A stretch of 64,000 nt of DNA from Varanus komodoensis (taxonomy: Eukaryota > Chordata > Lepidosauria > Squamata > Varanidae), in contig NW_025335523.1 of assembly GCF_004798865.1 (NCBI RefSeq), positions 123,749 through 187,748 on the forward strand, read 5' to 3'. Position numbers and translations under genes: made by a program. The notes beneath the pieces were generated by a model. The model saw nothing but the letters and a program-made list of their open reading frames with translations, did no database searches and was not told the origin of the DNA. The stretch's first letter is position 1; the number at the start of each line of letters is the position of its first letter. Shown one piece after another: positions 48,042 through 59,793 of this stretch.

Positions 48042-48118
48042 TCTATACCGACTTACCCCAGAGTAAGTCCCATTGTTAAGTCTGGCACCTATTTATGAGC
48101 AGACAGTTATAGGATTGT
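48042..48118. repeat. ~80-bp quasi-palindromic dispersed repeat, copy
   Basis: Contains cttaccccagagtaagtccc and ends gttataggattgt. It is one of the better copies of the family and lies in the intergenic region. Confidence 0.6.
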
Positions 48119-48847
48119 ATTTCTTTGTAGAAATGCAAAAGTATCTTTACTTGGATAAAGCACTATTTCATTTTAATTAAAACGGGTTAGAGCTGGACTA
48201 AATTTCACTTTTTCCTTAGAGAAATCAACAGGATGTAAATTAAGCAGTGACCATCCTGAACCAGTGATTTCAGTGGACCTGAGTTCAGTTAATCTAGTCA
48301 TTCCAATTCAATGCAATGGATCTTAACCTCCAAGCATTTTTAAATGCATCATAAGCAGCCTGGGAATATAATATTATGAATACAGTGGTTCTGATGTTTC
48401 TAAGATGGAAAAGAAGAAATCCAGTAATGAGATCTGTGTGCATAATAGGACAAAGATTACATTTTTTGTAGAGCTTATAATGTGATGTAAACCCAGAATG
48501 GCTATTTTCAGTGATATAAAATTAAATTAAGAGGAGCTGTAGATCAGAAGGTTTATTCACAATATATAGAGGAAAAAGCAGTTCTAATCCAAGGAATTTC
48601 ATTCAAGTGCATGCATTTAGGTCTTCCATTAAAATAACCTTCCTGATTATAGTTAATTTAGATGAGAATATTCTAGTCAAGCAGTTAATTTAAATTGGGA
48701 TCACAAATAAAACAGTAGGAAGATGTAACAAAGAACTTGACATAGATACCTGCTGCCATAACAAGACAACAGAAAGCATCTAACTGAATATCCTTTTTTA
48801 TATTTTTGATTAGCCTTTGGTGAAAGGTTTCTGCAGCAGAATCTATT

Positions 48848-49795
48848 TTGTTGTTGTTATGTGGTATCAAGTTTTCTCTGACTTATGGCAACCCGATGAA
48901 TGAAAGCCCTCCAAAATGCCCTGTCCATGCCAGCACGATCCAGCTTTCCCAAGTACAAGGCTGTGGCTTCTCTTATGGATTCAATCCATCTCATATTTGG
49001 ACTTCCTTTCATCTTCTGTCTTTGACTTTCCCTAACATGGTGGCCTTCTCCAGGGAGCCTTGCCTTCTCATGATGTGTCCAAAGTATCACGGCCTCTGTT
49101 TTTGCTTCTAGAGAAAGCTCTGGCTTGATTTGATCTAGTATCTACTTGTTTGAGTTTCTGATGGTCCAGGGTATTTGCAAAGCTCTTCTCTAGCACCATG
49201 TTTCAAATTTCAATTTTCTTCCTGTCTGCTTTCTTCATAGCCTAGCTTTCATCGCCATGCATTGTGATTGGGAGCCATTGTGATCAAATGGTTTGAACGA
49301 TCTTGACCTTGGTCTCTAGTGAAATGTCCTTACATTTGGTGACGTTTTCTGGTTCCTTCATTGCTGCCCTCCCAAGTCTCAGTCCTTTGAATGGCTACAG
49401 TCTGTATTTGAATTGATGACTGAGGCAACATATGTGAAATCACAATTTCAGTTTCTTTATTAATAGCACTAAAGTTCTGTCATTCTTCTGTGGACATGAT
49501 ATTTGTTTTCTTAATATTCACCTGCAGTGCTTTCTTTTACTTTAACAGGAGTTGTTCTAAGTCATTGCTGCTTTCTGCCAGTAGTAGATTGTCATCTGCA
49601 TATTTTAAATTAGTGGTGTTTCTGCCACCAATTTTCACTCCTGCCTCTCATACGAACCAGTTTTCCTTATGATAGGTTCTACATACAGATTGATCAAATA
49701 GGGAGATAAAATGCATCTTTGTGTGACACCTTTGCCTAAGGGAAACCATTCTGTTTCTTCATATTCTGTCTTAACTATTACAGTGATCAACAAAT
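48848..49795 (-). mobile_element. Bov-B (RTE) LINE, 3' segment of a twin-primed insertion
   Basis: On the minus strand this translates to the C-terminal half of a Bov-B reverse-transcriptase protein, starting at KTEYEETEWFPLGKGV and including CILSPYLINLY and, near the end, DRAGMDRAFWRAFIHRVA. It ends with an ACAAC-type tail at 48848-48860. Several stops and frameshifts make it dead. Its 5' partner lies inverted immediately to the right (49796-49962 and 52641-52905). Confidence 0.85.
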
Positions 49796-49962
49796 ATGGA
49801 AAACAAAACAATGACCCACAGACTGAAAACATTCAACAAATATATATTCCAATGCTCAAGAAGGGAAATGCAGAAGAAGGCCATTGTATTAATCTCCCAT
49901 GCAAACAAAGTTATACTGAAAGTGTTGCAACAAAGAATAACACCGTATATGGAGTGAGAAAT
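49796..49962 (+). mobile_element. Bov-B LINE, inverted 5' segment (first part, before the CR1 insertion)
   Basis: On the plus strand it reads YIPMLKKGNAEE, the Bov-B region upstream of the polymerase core, in the opposite direction to the 3' segment at its left. It stops at the CR1 insertion and resumes at 52641. The target duplication tatggagtgagaaat (49948-49962) is its last part. Confidence 0.8.
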
Positions 49963-52640
49963 TTAGGGGTTTTGACAGGGAAAGAGACCTGACAGTGGGG
50001 GTATCTTATCGCCCTCCAGGTCAACTTGAGACCCTGGATGATGTCCTGACAGGCCAGATTCTAAGGATATCTCGGGGGAGAGTCACAGTAATTATGGGAG
50101 ATTTCAATCTCCCGGATATTACTTGGGAGACTCACTCGGCAGTGACAGTCAGGTCTCGTTGCTTCCTAGGAGCTATAGAGGGAGGGTTTTTCACACAGTG
50201 GGTCCAAGAGGCGACAAGGGAGGGAAACATCCTTGACTTGGTCTTGACCAATAGGGAGGAACTGATAGATGAAGTAACTTATTTTATATTGTTAATTTAT
50301 ATTATTATAATTTATATTATTTTAATTGATTCATGTTGTGAGCCGCCCCGAGGCTTCGGCGAATGGGGCGGCATAGAAACTTTCTAAATAAATAAATAAA
50401 GTACAGATTAGGGGAGCTCTGGATGCGAGTGATCACTTCATCCTTTGCTTTGAGATCAGGGGACTGGGGACGTGCAGCAGGTCGAGCACTAGAAGCTGGG
50501 ACTTCAAGAGGGCCAACTTTGGCCAACTGAAGGCCAGACTGGGGAAAGTCTCCTGGGATAGGTTACTGGAAGGTAAGCGAGTTGAGGAGGGGTGGATAGC
50601 ACTCAAAAGGGAGGTTTTGGAGGCGCAAGCCTTGACGATACCTCTAGTCAGTAAGGTGGGGAGGTGGAGGAGAGTGCCGCCATGGATGCGAAAGGAGGTG
50701 GTTAGAGGGATTAGATGAAAGAGGAACCTCCGTAGGAAATGGGTACTGGGGAAAATAGACAAAAGGGTATACCGGGAGGAGGAAGCCCGTTGCAGAAGGA
50801 TTCTTCGCAAGGCTAAGGCTGATTATGAGCTGTGACTTGCCACGAATATCAAGAGCAACAAAAAGGGCTTCTTTCAGCATGTAAATAGGAAGAGGAAGGG
50901 GAGACAAGTGGTGGGACCACTAAATAAGGAGGAAGGCGATCCAGTGACTGATATGAGGGAACAGGCACAGATGCTAAATGACTATTTTGCCTCTGTGTTC
51001 TCCCCAAAGCAGGATGGGGGATATCCGCATAGAGATTAGATGAGGGTGGGGACTTAGAGGCACAGATTAGAGTCACCCCCCTTGAAGTCGAGGGGCTCCT
51101 CAGGGCATTGGACATTACAAAGGTGCCAGGCCCTGACGGGTTACACCCAAGAGTACTTAGAGAGTTGGCAGGGGTTCTCTCACGCCCGCTGGCCTCCATT
51201 TTTGAGGCCTCGTGGAGAATGGGTGAAGTTCCAGAGGACTGGAGGATGGCGTCAGTGGTCCCAATTTTCAAAAGGGGTAGTAGAAAGGACATGGGGAATT
51301 ATAGACCGGTTAGCCTTACGTCCATTGCAGGAAAAACAATGGAAAGGCTCATAATAGAGAGAGATCTAGTGATGCTAGATAGGGAAGGGAGGCTGACAGC
51401 CACACAACATGGCTTCTGCAAAAACAGGTCCTGCCAGACAAACCTTGTGGAATTCTATGACAAGGTTTCCAGATGGCTAGATGGAGGGGATGCAGTGGAT
51501 GTAGTATACCTGGATTTCAGCAAGGCCTTTGACAAAGTGCCCCATGATATCCTGGTGGAGAAACAGGAGTTTTGGGATACACCAAAGCACTGTCCGGTGG
51601 ATTAGGGCATGGTTGACTGACAGTAAGCAGAAGGTAACCATTAGCGGGAAATCATCGGGATGGAGGCCAGTAACAAGCAGGGTCCCCCAGGGCTCTGTCC
51701 TGGGGCCGATCCTATTTAATCTTTTCATTAACGACATGGGAGAAGGGGTGAACAGTCTGCTGATCAAATTCGCAGACGACACTAAAACTGGAGCAGTGGC
51801 CACAACTGAGGAGCAGGTACTCCAGATCCAAAAGGATCTGGACAGACTATGGAAGTGGGCAGGAGACAACAGGATGGCGTTCAATGTGGATAAGTGCAAG
51901 GTCTTGCACTTGGGGCATAGGAATAGGTGTCATAAGTACAGGTTAGGTGACAAGTGGCTGGAGAGCAGCACTTGTGAAAGGGACCTTGGGGTACTGGTTG
52001 ACTGCAGGCTAAACATGAGTCAGCAGTGTGATGCGGTGGTCAAGAGGGCAAACGCCACCCTTGGTTGTATAGCCAGAAGTGTGGCTTCTAGATCAAGAGA
52101 GGTATTACTACCACTCTACACGACTCTAGTGCGCCCGCAATTGTGCTCAGTTTTGGGCCCTTCATTACAGAAAGGATATAGCCAGGTTGGAGTCAGTGCA
52201 GCGTAGGACCACAAGGTTGGTGGCCAGTTTGCAGGGGATGGGGTATGAGGCGAGACTGAGGGAACTGGGTCTCTTCAGCCTGAAGAAGAGGAGACTCAGA
52301 GGGGATATGTTGGCGACATACAGGTATGTGAGGGGATGTCACATGGAGATGGGTAGAGACCTGTTCTCCCCTGCAGAGGAAGGCAGGACACGCTCCAATG
52401 GAGCAAAGCTCAGGGAGCCTAGGTTCCATTTGGATGCCAGGAAGCATTTCCTGACAGTCAGGACCCCAAGGATGTGGAATGGGCTTCCACGAGAGGTCGT
52501 TGAGGCCCCATCAGTGCGGGTGTTCAAGGATAGGCTGGACGTCCACATGGTGGGTATGTCGTGAGCGGAGCCGGCTGGTGCCAGAGGTCAGACTAGATGG
52601 CCCGGGAGGCCCCTTCTGACTCGCTCTGTTTCTATGTTTC
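49963..52640 (+). mobile_element. CR1 LINE, 2.7 kb, 5'-truncated, with 15-bp target duplication
   Basis: It encodes the CR1 endonuclease end (VSYRPPGQLE, VIMGDFNLPDITWE, NILDLVLTNREEL) and the reverse transcriptase: PGPDGLHPRVLREL, VPIFKRGSRKDMGNYRPVSL, YLDFSKAFDKVPHD and FADDTKTGA, then the C-terminal part. It closes with ctctgtttctatgtttctat, the CR1 3' terminal repeat. It is flanked by tatggagtgagaaat on both sides (49948-49962 and 52641-52655). The frame is broken near 50700, 50835 and 51030 and between 51560 and 52190, so it is not active, though long stretches are still open. It starts inside the endonuclease region. Confidence 0.93.
50277..50400 (+). mobile_element. L2-type LINE/SINE tail inserted in the CR1
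   Basis: An AT-rich lead is followed by gttgtgagccgccccgaggc and gaatggggcggcatagaaac with an (AAAT)n tail, the standard reptilian L2 3' end. CR1 coding sequence stops at EELIDEV before it and resumes after it with GALDASDHF, so it was inserted into the CR1. A short AAGTA repeat at both edges may be its target duplication. Confidence 0.8.
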
Positions 52641-52905
52641 TATGGAGTGAGAAATGCCAGACGTCCAAGCTGGATTCTAAAAGGAAGAAGCACTAGAGAT
52701 CATATTGCAAATATATGTTGGCTACTGGAATGCACCAAAGAATTTCAGAAAAAGACCAGTCTCTGCTTATTGACTACAGCAAAGCCTTTGACTGTGTAGC
52801 TTGCAAGAAGCTATGGATGGTCCTGAAAGAAACGGGTGTGCCTCTACATTTGATTCTCTTGATGCCTAACCGGTGCCACAAGCAAGAAGCTACTGTTTGA
52901 CTTTA
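52641..52905 (+). mobile_element. Bov-B LINE, inverted 5' segment (second part)
   Basis: It resumes after the CR1 with the second copy of tatggagtgagaaat, then MPDVQAGF-like sequence, SLLIDYSKAFD (polymerase motif A) and ends at QEATV. In intact Bov-B, QEATV directly precedes the sequence with which the 3' segment (48848-49795) starts, so both pieces come from one insertion event. Confidence 0.85.
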
Positions 52906-55900
52906 CTCTCACCTCTGTGCATGTCAGCTGCACAGATTCCCTTTCTTGTTTGATCTAGTTAGTGACAACAATACTTGTCTTTGTCCTTTGCCCTTCCCCA
53001 GTAGCTCGTAAAGTGTCTCCTAGCCTGGGGGTATCATCTTCTGGCACTATCTCTTGTTTCATTTTGGATTGTTTCATCACAGGATTGTAAGGGTAAAAAA
53101 TAGGCACAAGTGGCTTATCATTGGCTTCTTCTGTGCAGTATTAACTAGACTTAGCTTGAGCATCACTCTGCCGGTGTTGTCTTCAACTACTGTTGTGCCT
53201 CAGTAGCTGCCCTTCAGAAGGTTCTGCATCCCCATCATAATTAGTGAGATCCATTCTTCTTGTTGATGTGACGGTGGATGCATCTTCGTCTGGCCTCAGC
53301 CTTGACCACTCCTCCTTGGGTGACCCTGCCAGGAGACCAGCCTAGTGAGACTGTTCTCACTATTCTATCAGGATTGGTAGTGCGGTCCTGTGCATTTACA
53401 AGGCGCCTCTGTGCCAGTGTGTTTCTCAAACTCAGCGGCTGCTTTGTGGGACAAAAGTTAATGAATACTGCATGTCATCCGCTCTGTTTATAGTATAGTC
53501 AAATGCTGCGTCCCTGTGCATAGTGTTGTGCTTATGGAGAAGTTTGAAAGGTCGTGTGCACTGTATCATTTGCACTTACAGAGCAAGCACATGACACAGG
53601 CCACAGTGCGGTTTCAGAACTGTGGCAGAAGCAAGAATTCATGTTGCTTCGGCTGGGTTTCTTTTAAAGCGTCTGGTAAATGCATGTGCGAAACAAGGGT
53701 GGTGCGGTTATTTTCAGTGGGGTCGTTTTGCAGAGTCATCGTAGCTTGCTATACAGACTAATCATCCAACCTGGTCACAGGAAGAAAAGAAATGCATGTC
53801 CTACATATCCTGTCCCCTGCTTGAGGTCAGGCAAAGGTTGGGGGAAATGTAGAAAAACTACAGCTTTAAAGTTGTAGGACTTACACTGCTAGACTGGCAT
53901 GCACATGACTCAGTAGCACACAGAAACAGAAACTGAAGTGAGAGGGAAGGTATAACGCAGGCTGAGCAGAAACAGGCCTTTCTGAAGGACTGAACTGGGA
54001 TCCGATTAAGCAGGCAGATCATATAGCCCCTGAGTCAAAAGGAAGTCATCGGCTTCATGCTTAGACACTGAGCAGCACTGCACTGAGTGGATCCCATTTG
54101 GGCTTCGCAGTTCGAGGCTGGCTTATAAAATATGGATGGCAGCATTATCAGAACAGCTGACTCACTGCAGCAGGTTAATACAAGCAATAGCAAAACGTGA
54201 CCTTTTTACTGAAACCTTCATTAACAAAAGACATAATATATGAACTATAGGAAGCTGCCTAATCTTGTGGCTGGCCCTTGGTCCCATGAACGCAGACTGC
54301 AACTCTGCAGGGGTTTGGAGAGGAGTTTTTTATAACCCTGCCTGGAAATCCCAAGGAACAAAACGAGCCTTCTGCAAACAAACCAGGGAGTTGCCACTGA
54401 ACTGCATCTTCTCTCCGTTAACTACGCTCCACTAGAAATCCAAAGGTGTTATCTGGTGAATGGCTATGGTGAACAAAATGCTATATGTCGCTGGTTTATG
54501 TTACAATGTTGGCTTCATTGTATGCAAAATAAAAATTGTGCTTACACAAATGTGCTGTAGCAGCTCCAGTATGGAAAAGCAAGCCATGCATGCATAGTGC
54601 TTTAGTGTTCATGCATGTTTATTTGCATAGCACATGTGTGATAAAGAAAACATGCATCCAACTCAGAAATTTAACTTCTAGATAACCTAAAAGAGTCAGT
54701 AGCAGATAGGGCTTGTCCCTAGCAAACAAATGCAGCTGGAGCATTTATGTGTCCATGGGGAGGAGGGAGACACTATGTTGCCACCTTTTATCAAAAGGAA
54801 TCTGACCAAAGCTTTTTCCAAAAAGAAAAAAAAAAAAGAACTAAGGACCCAGTAAAGTGGAAAGAAGACGCTGAGATGTACTGCCATAAAATTACTGCTT
54901 TGAAATAAATGTCTGTGTGCAGCTGAGCAGATCCTTGATTCCAAACTGAGAGAGCTCATTAGGCATGCCTTTAGACTTTACTTCTTGGATAGAAGGGATA
55001 CCTTTGCTTTTCTTGTAAGACTGAAAAAGGTCCAGTGTCATTTTTCATCATCAATTCTGTACACACTGTCCTAGATAGAAATCAGTAAGTTATAATTTCC
55101 TTACAGGAAACTGTACTTTACAGGAAACTGTTTTTGTTACCTACCACCATAGGTAACTAAACCCCGAGACAACACAAGTGCTCTGCAGAGTTTGAGAACC
55201 AGTATGGAAGAAAAGTGAAGTCCACAAATTAGTAAAACAGCATCCTGTTTTACAACTAGGGTTGAGGAAACTAAGAAAACTTGCTGAGAAGGAAGCTATA
55301 ATCAAGATTAGTTTTAAAGTGATAGAAATGAGTCTACATGAATGTGCATCAAATTGTACAGTGCGATTCTTTAGCTTTCAATTCAAGTTAAAGCCAATGG
55401 ATTTATTAGTGGAATGTTGTGGAGCTACCTGGCTTTGCTCAGACCACTGGATTCAGAGAAAGAGAGAAAGACGCTCTGGGCAGCCATCTGCGGGAGCCCG
55501 TCTGCGAGTGCTGGGATCCTGGCTCAAGATGGTGGATGCTCATACGGGCCCTATCTTGTTGTTGAGCTATGGCACACTTAAAAATAAGTTCAGGTTATTT
55601 CTGGAAAAAATTAGGCCCATTCTTCAAGTGTTGGACCACACAACTAATTATGCCATGGTGCAGATGACCGTGGATTTAATGTTACTTGGTTTTAGTGCAT
55701 TATTTTTGGGCTTTTATCTGTTTTTTATTGTTCACCACTCTGGAATCTGTCTAGATATGGATCAATATGCAAACTCAAATAAAAACATGAAAGTTTGGCT
55801 GACTGACCCAAGATACTGAGATCCTGATTGTGTTTACTCAGTTGGAGAAGAAAAGAAGACTCTCTGGACTATTATTTTATTTATTTATTTATTTTCAAGT

Positions 55901-56053
55901 CTGAGTTAGGATATAGCACAGAAAAATAGGTTTGTCAGAATCTTCCATTCTTTGCATTGCTTTTTTCATCTTTGTTTTGCCTGGTGTAATTTAACCTCAG
56001 TTCATCAGAGTCAGCCTTATTATTAAACCTCACAATATGGGTATGGCTCAGAG
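52906..56053. other. Intergenic DNA, no gene seen
   Basis: No exon, RNA gene or conserved domain recognised. The 185-residue open frame at 55262-55819 has no known motif; its end (ttcaccactctggaatctgt, aactcaaataaaaac) resembles an L2-type tail. A (TTTA)n run lies at about 55871-55896 and a poly-A tract near 54825. Confidence 0.55.
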
Positions 56054-56451
56054 CAGTGATGGCAAACCTTTTAGAGACCGAGTGCCCAAACTGCAACCCA
56101 AAACCCACTTATTTATCGCAATGGGCCAACACTGCAATAAAACCTGAATACTTAGGTTTTAGTTTAGAAAAAACAACTCACAACCAGTCCAAGCAAATAT
56201 ATATATATATATCCTTGGCAGCGCACTAACCGGCCATGCGAAAGCTTGGCCAAGTCACGGCTAATGAGTTGTGGCTTGTGACATCATCACCTGGTGCCGC
56301 TACTCCTTTCTGAGCATGCACATGGGTCCTATGTGCGCTGTTATCCGATGCTCGGCTGCTGGGGCGATGCTGGGGTGGCTTCGCTCTCGTGCCGACAGAG
56401 AGGGCTCTGTGTGCCTGCTGCGGCACACGTGCCATAGGTTCGCCATCACTG
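56054..56451. mobile_element. Non-autonomous hAT element, 398 bp, OposCharlie-like
   Basis: Ends cagtgatggcaaacctttt and ataggttcgccatcactg are inverted repeats. Flanking octamers gctcagag (56046-56053) and gcctagag (56452-56459) agree at six of eight positions. The left 120 bp (gagaccgagtgcccaaactg, acccacttatttatcgca) match, from memory, a hAT family shared by bats, opossum and lizards (OposCharlie group) that spread between lineages by horizontal transfer. Name tentative. The interior holds a TA microsatellite and no transposase. Confidence 0.85.
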
Positions 56452-57329
56452 GCCTAGAGGATGTCTCATCAGCTTACTCCCGAGATGATGCAGATGTAAC
56501 TGCTTCACTCCAACATCCCTAATGGCTGTTCTCAGTCTCTGCACAGGAGTCCAGTAGATGGAACTGTTGGATAAAAGGGACAACTCCAGATGCTCTCGGT
56601 CATTAGGGAGCTCCTGTATCCACAGCTGTTTATCTTGCTCCCCCACTTCGATCTGTGCCTTGATCAGCTCCTTTCCTCTACTTCCTCCCTTTCCTTCTTC
56701 TCTTTGCCCCTGCCACAGGCAACATGCGCTTTCTCCCCAAGGGAAAGAAGTACCTGTTTTCACGCCTTCACTTAACACTGACATGCTAAGCTTTAGAGAA
56801 TGCTTGCAGTTAAACAAGGTTAGATAGCCTTCTTCAGTGATGCTTATAAAAACACCATCAATGTAAATTGGTTTGAACTGCCTAGCTGTGCCCCGTGTGT
56901 ATTCCCTCTAAGACTCAATGCAGTTCTACCACACTTTCTTTGGCAATTCTGCTGTAAGCCAGAGGAACAAGGGAGAATTTCAAGGACAAGAGGAAAGCAC
57001 AAAAGGAGGGACAAGAGGGAAATGATGTAAAGTTCAAAATGCCAGGCGTGGTCTTGCAAGACTGTCAGCAAGAAAGCTTTCTCTCTTGGAAAGCATTGGG
57101 CTTCCTCCATTATTGTTCCCTAGCAAGCTTTGCCTCACCTAGGTTATCTGCCTGCTGAAATCGGAGGGTGGGAATTGAATAAACTGTCCCACTGTCTCAC
57201 TGCACATCAGCCTCTGAATGGAATGAGGCACAGCAGTGCCACAGCACCTTATGCCACGTGGTCATTAGGATGAAGTGCCCAGCGGGGGGAAGAAAGCAGA
57301 ATGCAGCTCAGATAGGGATTGGCCTAGCC

Positions 57330-58167
57330 CAGGAGTCGGCAACCGTTAACACTCAAAGAGCCATTTGGACCCGTTTCCCATACAGAAGAAAATACTGGGA
57401 GCCGCAAAACCCTTTTGCCATCTAAAATGGAGATAACACTGCATATATTGTTTTTTACCTTAATGCTATGTATATCTTCATTATGATTTAGCTGCAGTTC
57501 TTGTTCAGTCACTAAAAACTGTTATTTTTAATCTTACATTATAAACTAGTAGGACTCCTTTCGTATATTTTGAATAGGAGAACAGCTTCCTGAAGAGTCA
57601 AAGTCAGTGCTAAAGGGCTGCGTGCATTAAACAGCAAACCCCATAAGTTCGTCAGCAGTAAAAGCAAATGAATCTACCCATGTATAATTAAACATTTGGT
57701 TTTCTTCAGAAACTTTTCTTCAATTTATCCATGGTTGGCCTATGCGGGGGGGTGGGGGGGAGGCTCAATAAATTGGCGTGGGGGTGGGTCTGCAGATCGA
57801 CAGAGATATAGGTGTGTTTAGTGAGTGATTAGCAGATAAACAGTCAAGTGCTGTGAATTGTGACAGGTCCCAAGCGCAGCTTTTAACATTCAGATGAAGG
57901 AGATTACATTGGGACAAAGAGAATCCTTTCAGCAGCAGTTTCGTGTAACATGAGAGCCTGGAGGAAGCTTGTTCCACTCTTTCCCTGCAATGTTGCAATG
58001 TACTTAACCAGCTAGTGCAGCGTTCCTCATCATCACCTATTGGTATTTTGTAACTTGGAGCCTCAGCTGCAGATCAGCAGCTGTCACGAGTGTTTTGAGC
58101 GACGGAGCCGCAGCAGAGGGGTTCAAGAGCCACGTGCGGCTCCGGAGCCACAGATTGCTGACCCCTG
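57330..58167. mobile_element. Non-autonomous hAT (Charlie-like) element, 838 bp
   Basis: Ends caggagtcggcaacc and its imperfect inverse gattgctgacccctg, flanked by identical 8-bp duplications gcctagcc (57322-57329 and 58168-58175). Subterminal text (agagccacgtgcggctccgg) is typical of Charlie-like elements. No transposase frame is visible, so it was probably mobilised in trans. Confidence 0.9.
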
Positions 58168-59344
58168 GCCTAGCCCTTGGCCCCAGTGTCTTCCTCTGGA
58201 ATATCCCATTCCCAGTTGCAACTGTGGGCGTAGGAGCAGAATGTATGTTTCTTTCTGTGCCAACTGTTGGGAGGACATAGGGCTGCACCCTCAAATAATT
58301 ACGTCTCTTTTTTTTATGACATTTACTTCAGTGCAAAGCATATGCTTCAAACACTGACTGTAAAATTAAAAATGATCACATTTAATTCTGCCTTTACTAA
58401 ATGTATAAAAAGAAAATGGGCAAAATACCATTATTTATTTTTACAGACATTCAACTCAAATTCAGATATGATGCAAAGAATAAATGATCTGATTTCCTCC
58501 AGCCCACTAAATTACAGGGTGCTAAATTCCATTCAGAATGAATCCATTTGTTTAAAATACTGTGTATGTTTAAGCTGGTATCTTGTTCTTAACAACAGAT
58601 GTCTTTGTTTGCAGCTGATAATTCAAATAGTAGATTTTTTTAATAGAAAAGTTAAATTTATTTCAAATGTAGCATTTTGAAATATTTTTATTTTTAACTT
58701 GCTTGGGTTTTTTAAAAATCTTATTTTAATCCTTGGAAAATGTAGCATGAACAGACTTTTTAGATTACAGATATAATTAGTATACAGTTTTAAAGCTAAC
58801 TGATACGTGAAGTTTTGAGTGGGCGATTCAAAAATTCTTTCCCCAGAAAGTAAACCAAAACAACTGCAATTCAATAATAGAAATCACTGATAGCTTTTCC
58901 TCCTCCCTTTATTGCAAATGATGTAGACATTTTGGAAAAGATCTGAACAATTCATTAATGGTTTTCTAGCCGCTGCTTCTTATTCCCATTTCAGAATCAA
59001 TCTGTCTCAAGCACAGTGCTAAACAAGCCAGAACACTCATTTTTAGAGATGAAATGTTGTCATTCTCTTGAATTCTATTAAAACAATGGCTCTAAACAAA
59101 CCATTTCATCTAAAGGGAGATTTTTGTGAGACACCCTTGTGTATGTAACATTGAACTAAGCATTGTTAGTTTCCATGGAGGGAATTTTCTGACTGCTGCT
59201 TTTTACTGTTTGCACTACCATACAGAAAAGTAAGCAGGCTGAATCTTCCAGGGCTTTGTGTATGTATCCCATTGCAAAAGCCCTAGAGGTCCCAGGTGAC
59301 ACTGTACAGAATGTTTAGTGTTAGCCTTCATTTAATAAATGGAC

Positions 59345-59490
59345 TTGCACATCAGAAATGAAGAACATGTAGCCCCCCAGATCCTGAAATACAATTTCCA
59401 CCATCTTGCCCAACTGGCTATATTGCCTTGGGCTGGTGGCAGTTGGAATCTAGAAACATCTAAAGAACTACATGGTTTTCACCTCTGCTG
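59345..59490. mobile_element. Degenerate inverted-repeat element
   Basis: Contains ccagatcctgaaatacaatt and ggctggtggcagttggaatc, halves of a near-palindromic reptilian repeat of the same sort as 1127-1234. Edges uncertain. Confidence 0.4.
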
Positions 59491-59793
59491 TACACAGAAG
59501 ACACTTAAATTCTTTTAGCACCAAGTTCTTTAAAGGGCTCGGAGTTTGCTATTCCTGTTGTAAACCTCCAGCCTCTGTTATCTTTGGGAAGACAATAGCA
59601 ACCCAGTCACGTATACGCAGCTGTAGGAATTGTCTGTGGACTTTGCACTGATTGTTTAGTATGATCTTTAACTTTTATTTATTTAGCTTTTTATCCTTTC
59701 TGGTTTTGCACTATAACTGAACTGACCTTAGAACTTTACAACCATCGTTTAGAATTAGTTGGGGTTCAGGGTCTTGGATTAAAGGACAAGAAA

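Noticed and set aside
51108-52206. Reverse-transcriptase open frames as a host gene
   Set aside because: These are parts of the CR1 LINE at 49963-52640, with frameshifts between them.
55262-55819. 185-residue open frame on the plus strand
   Set aside because: No recognised domain, no splice context, and its 3' part resembles an L2-type repeat tail with AATAAA-like ends.
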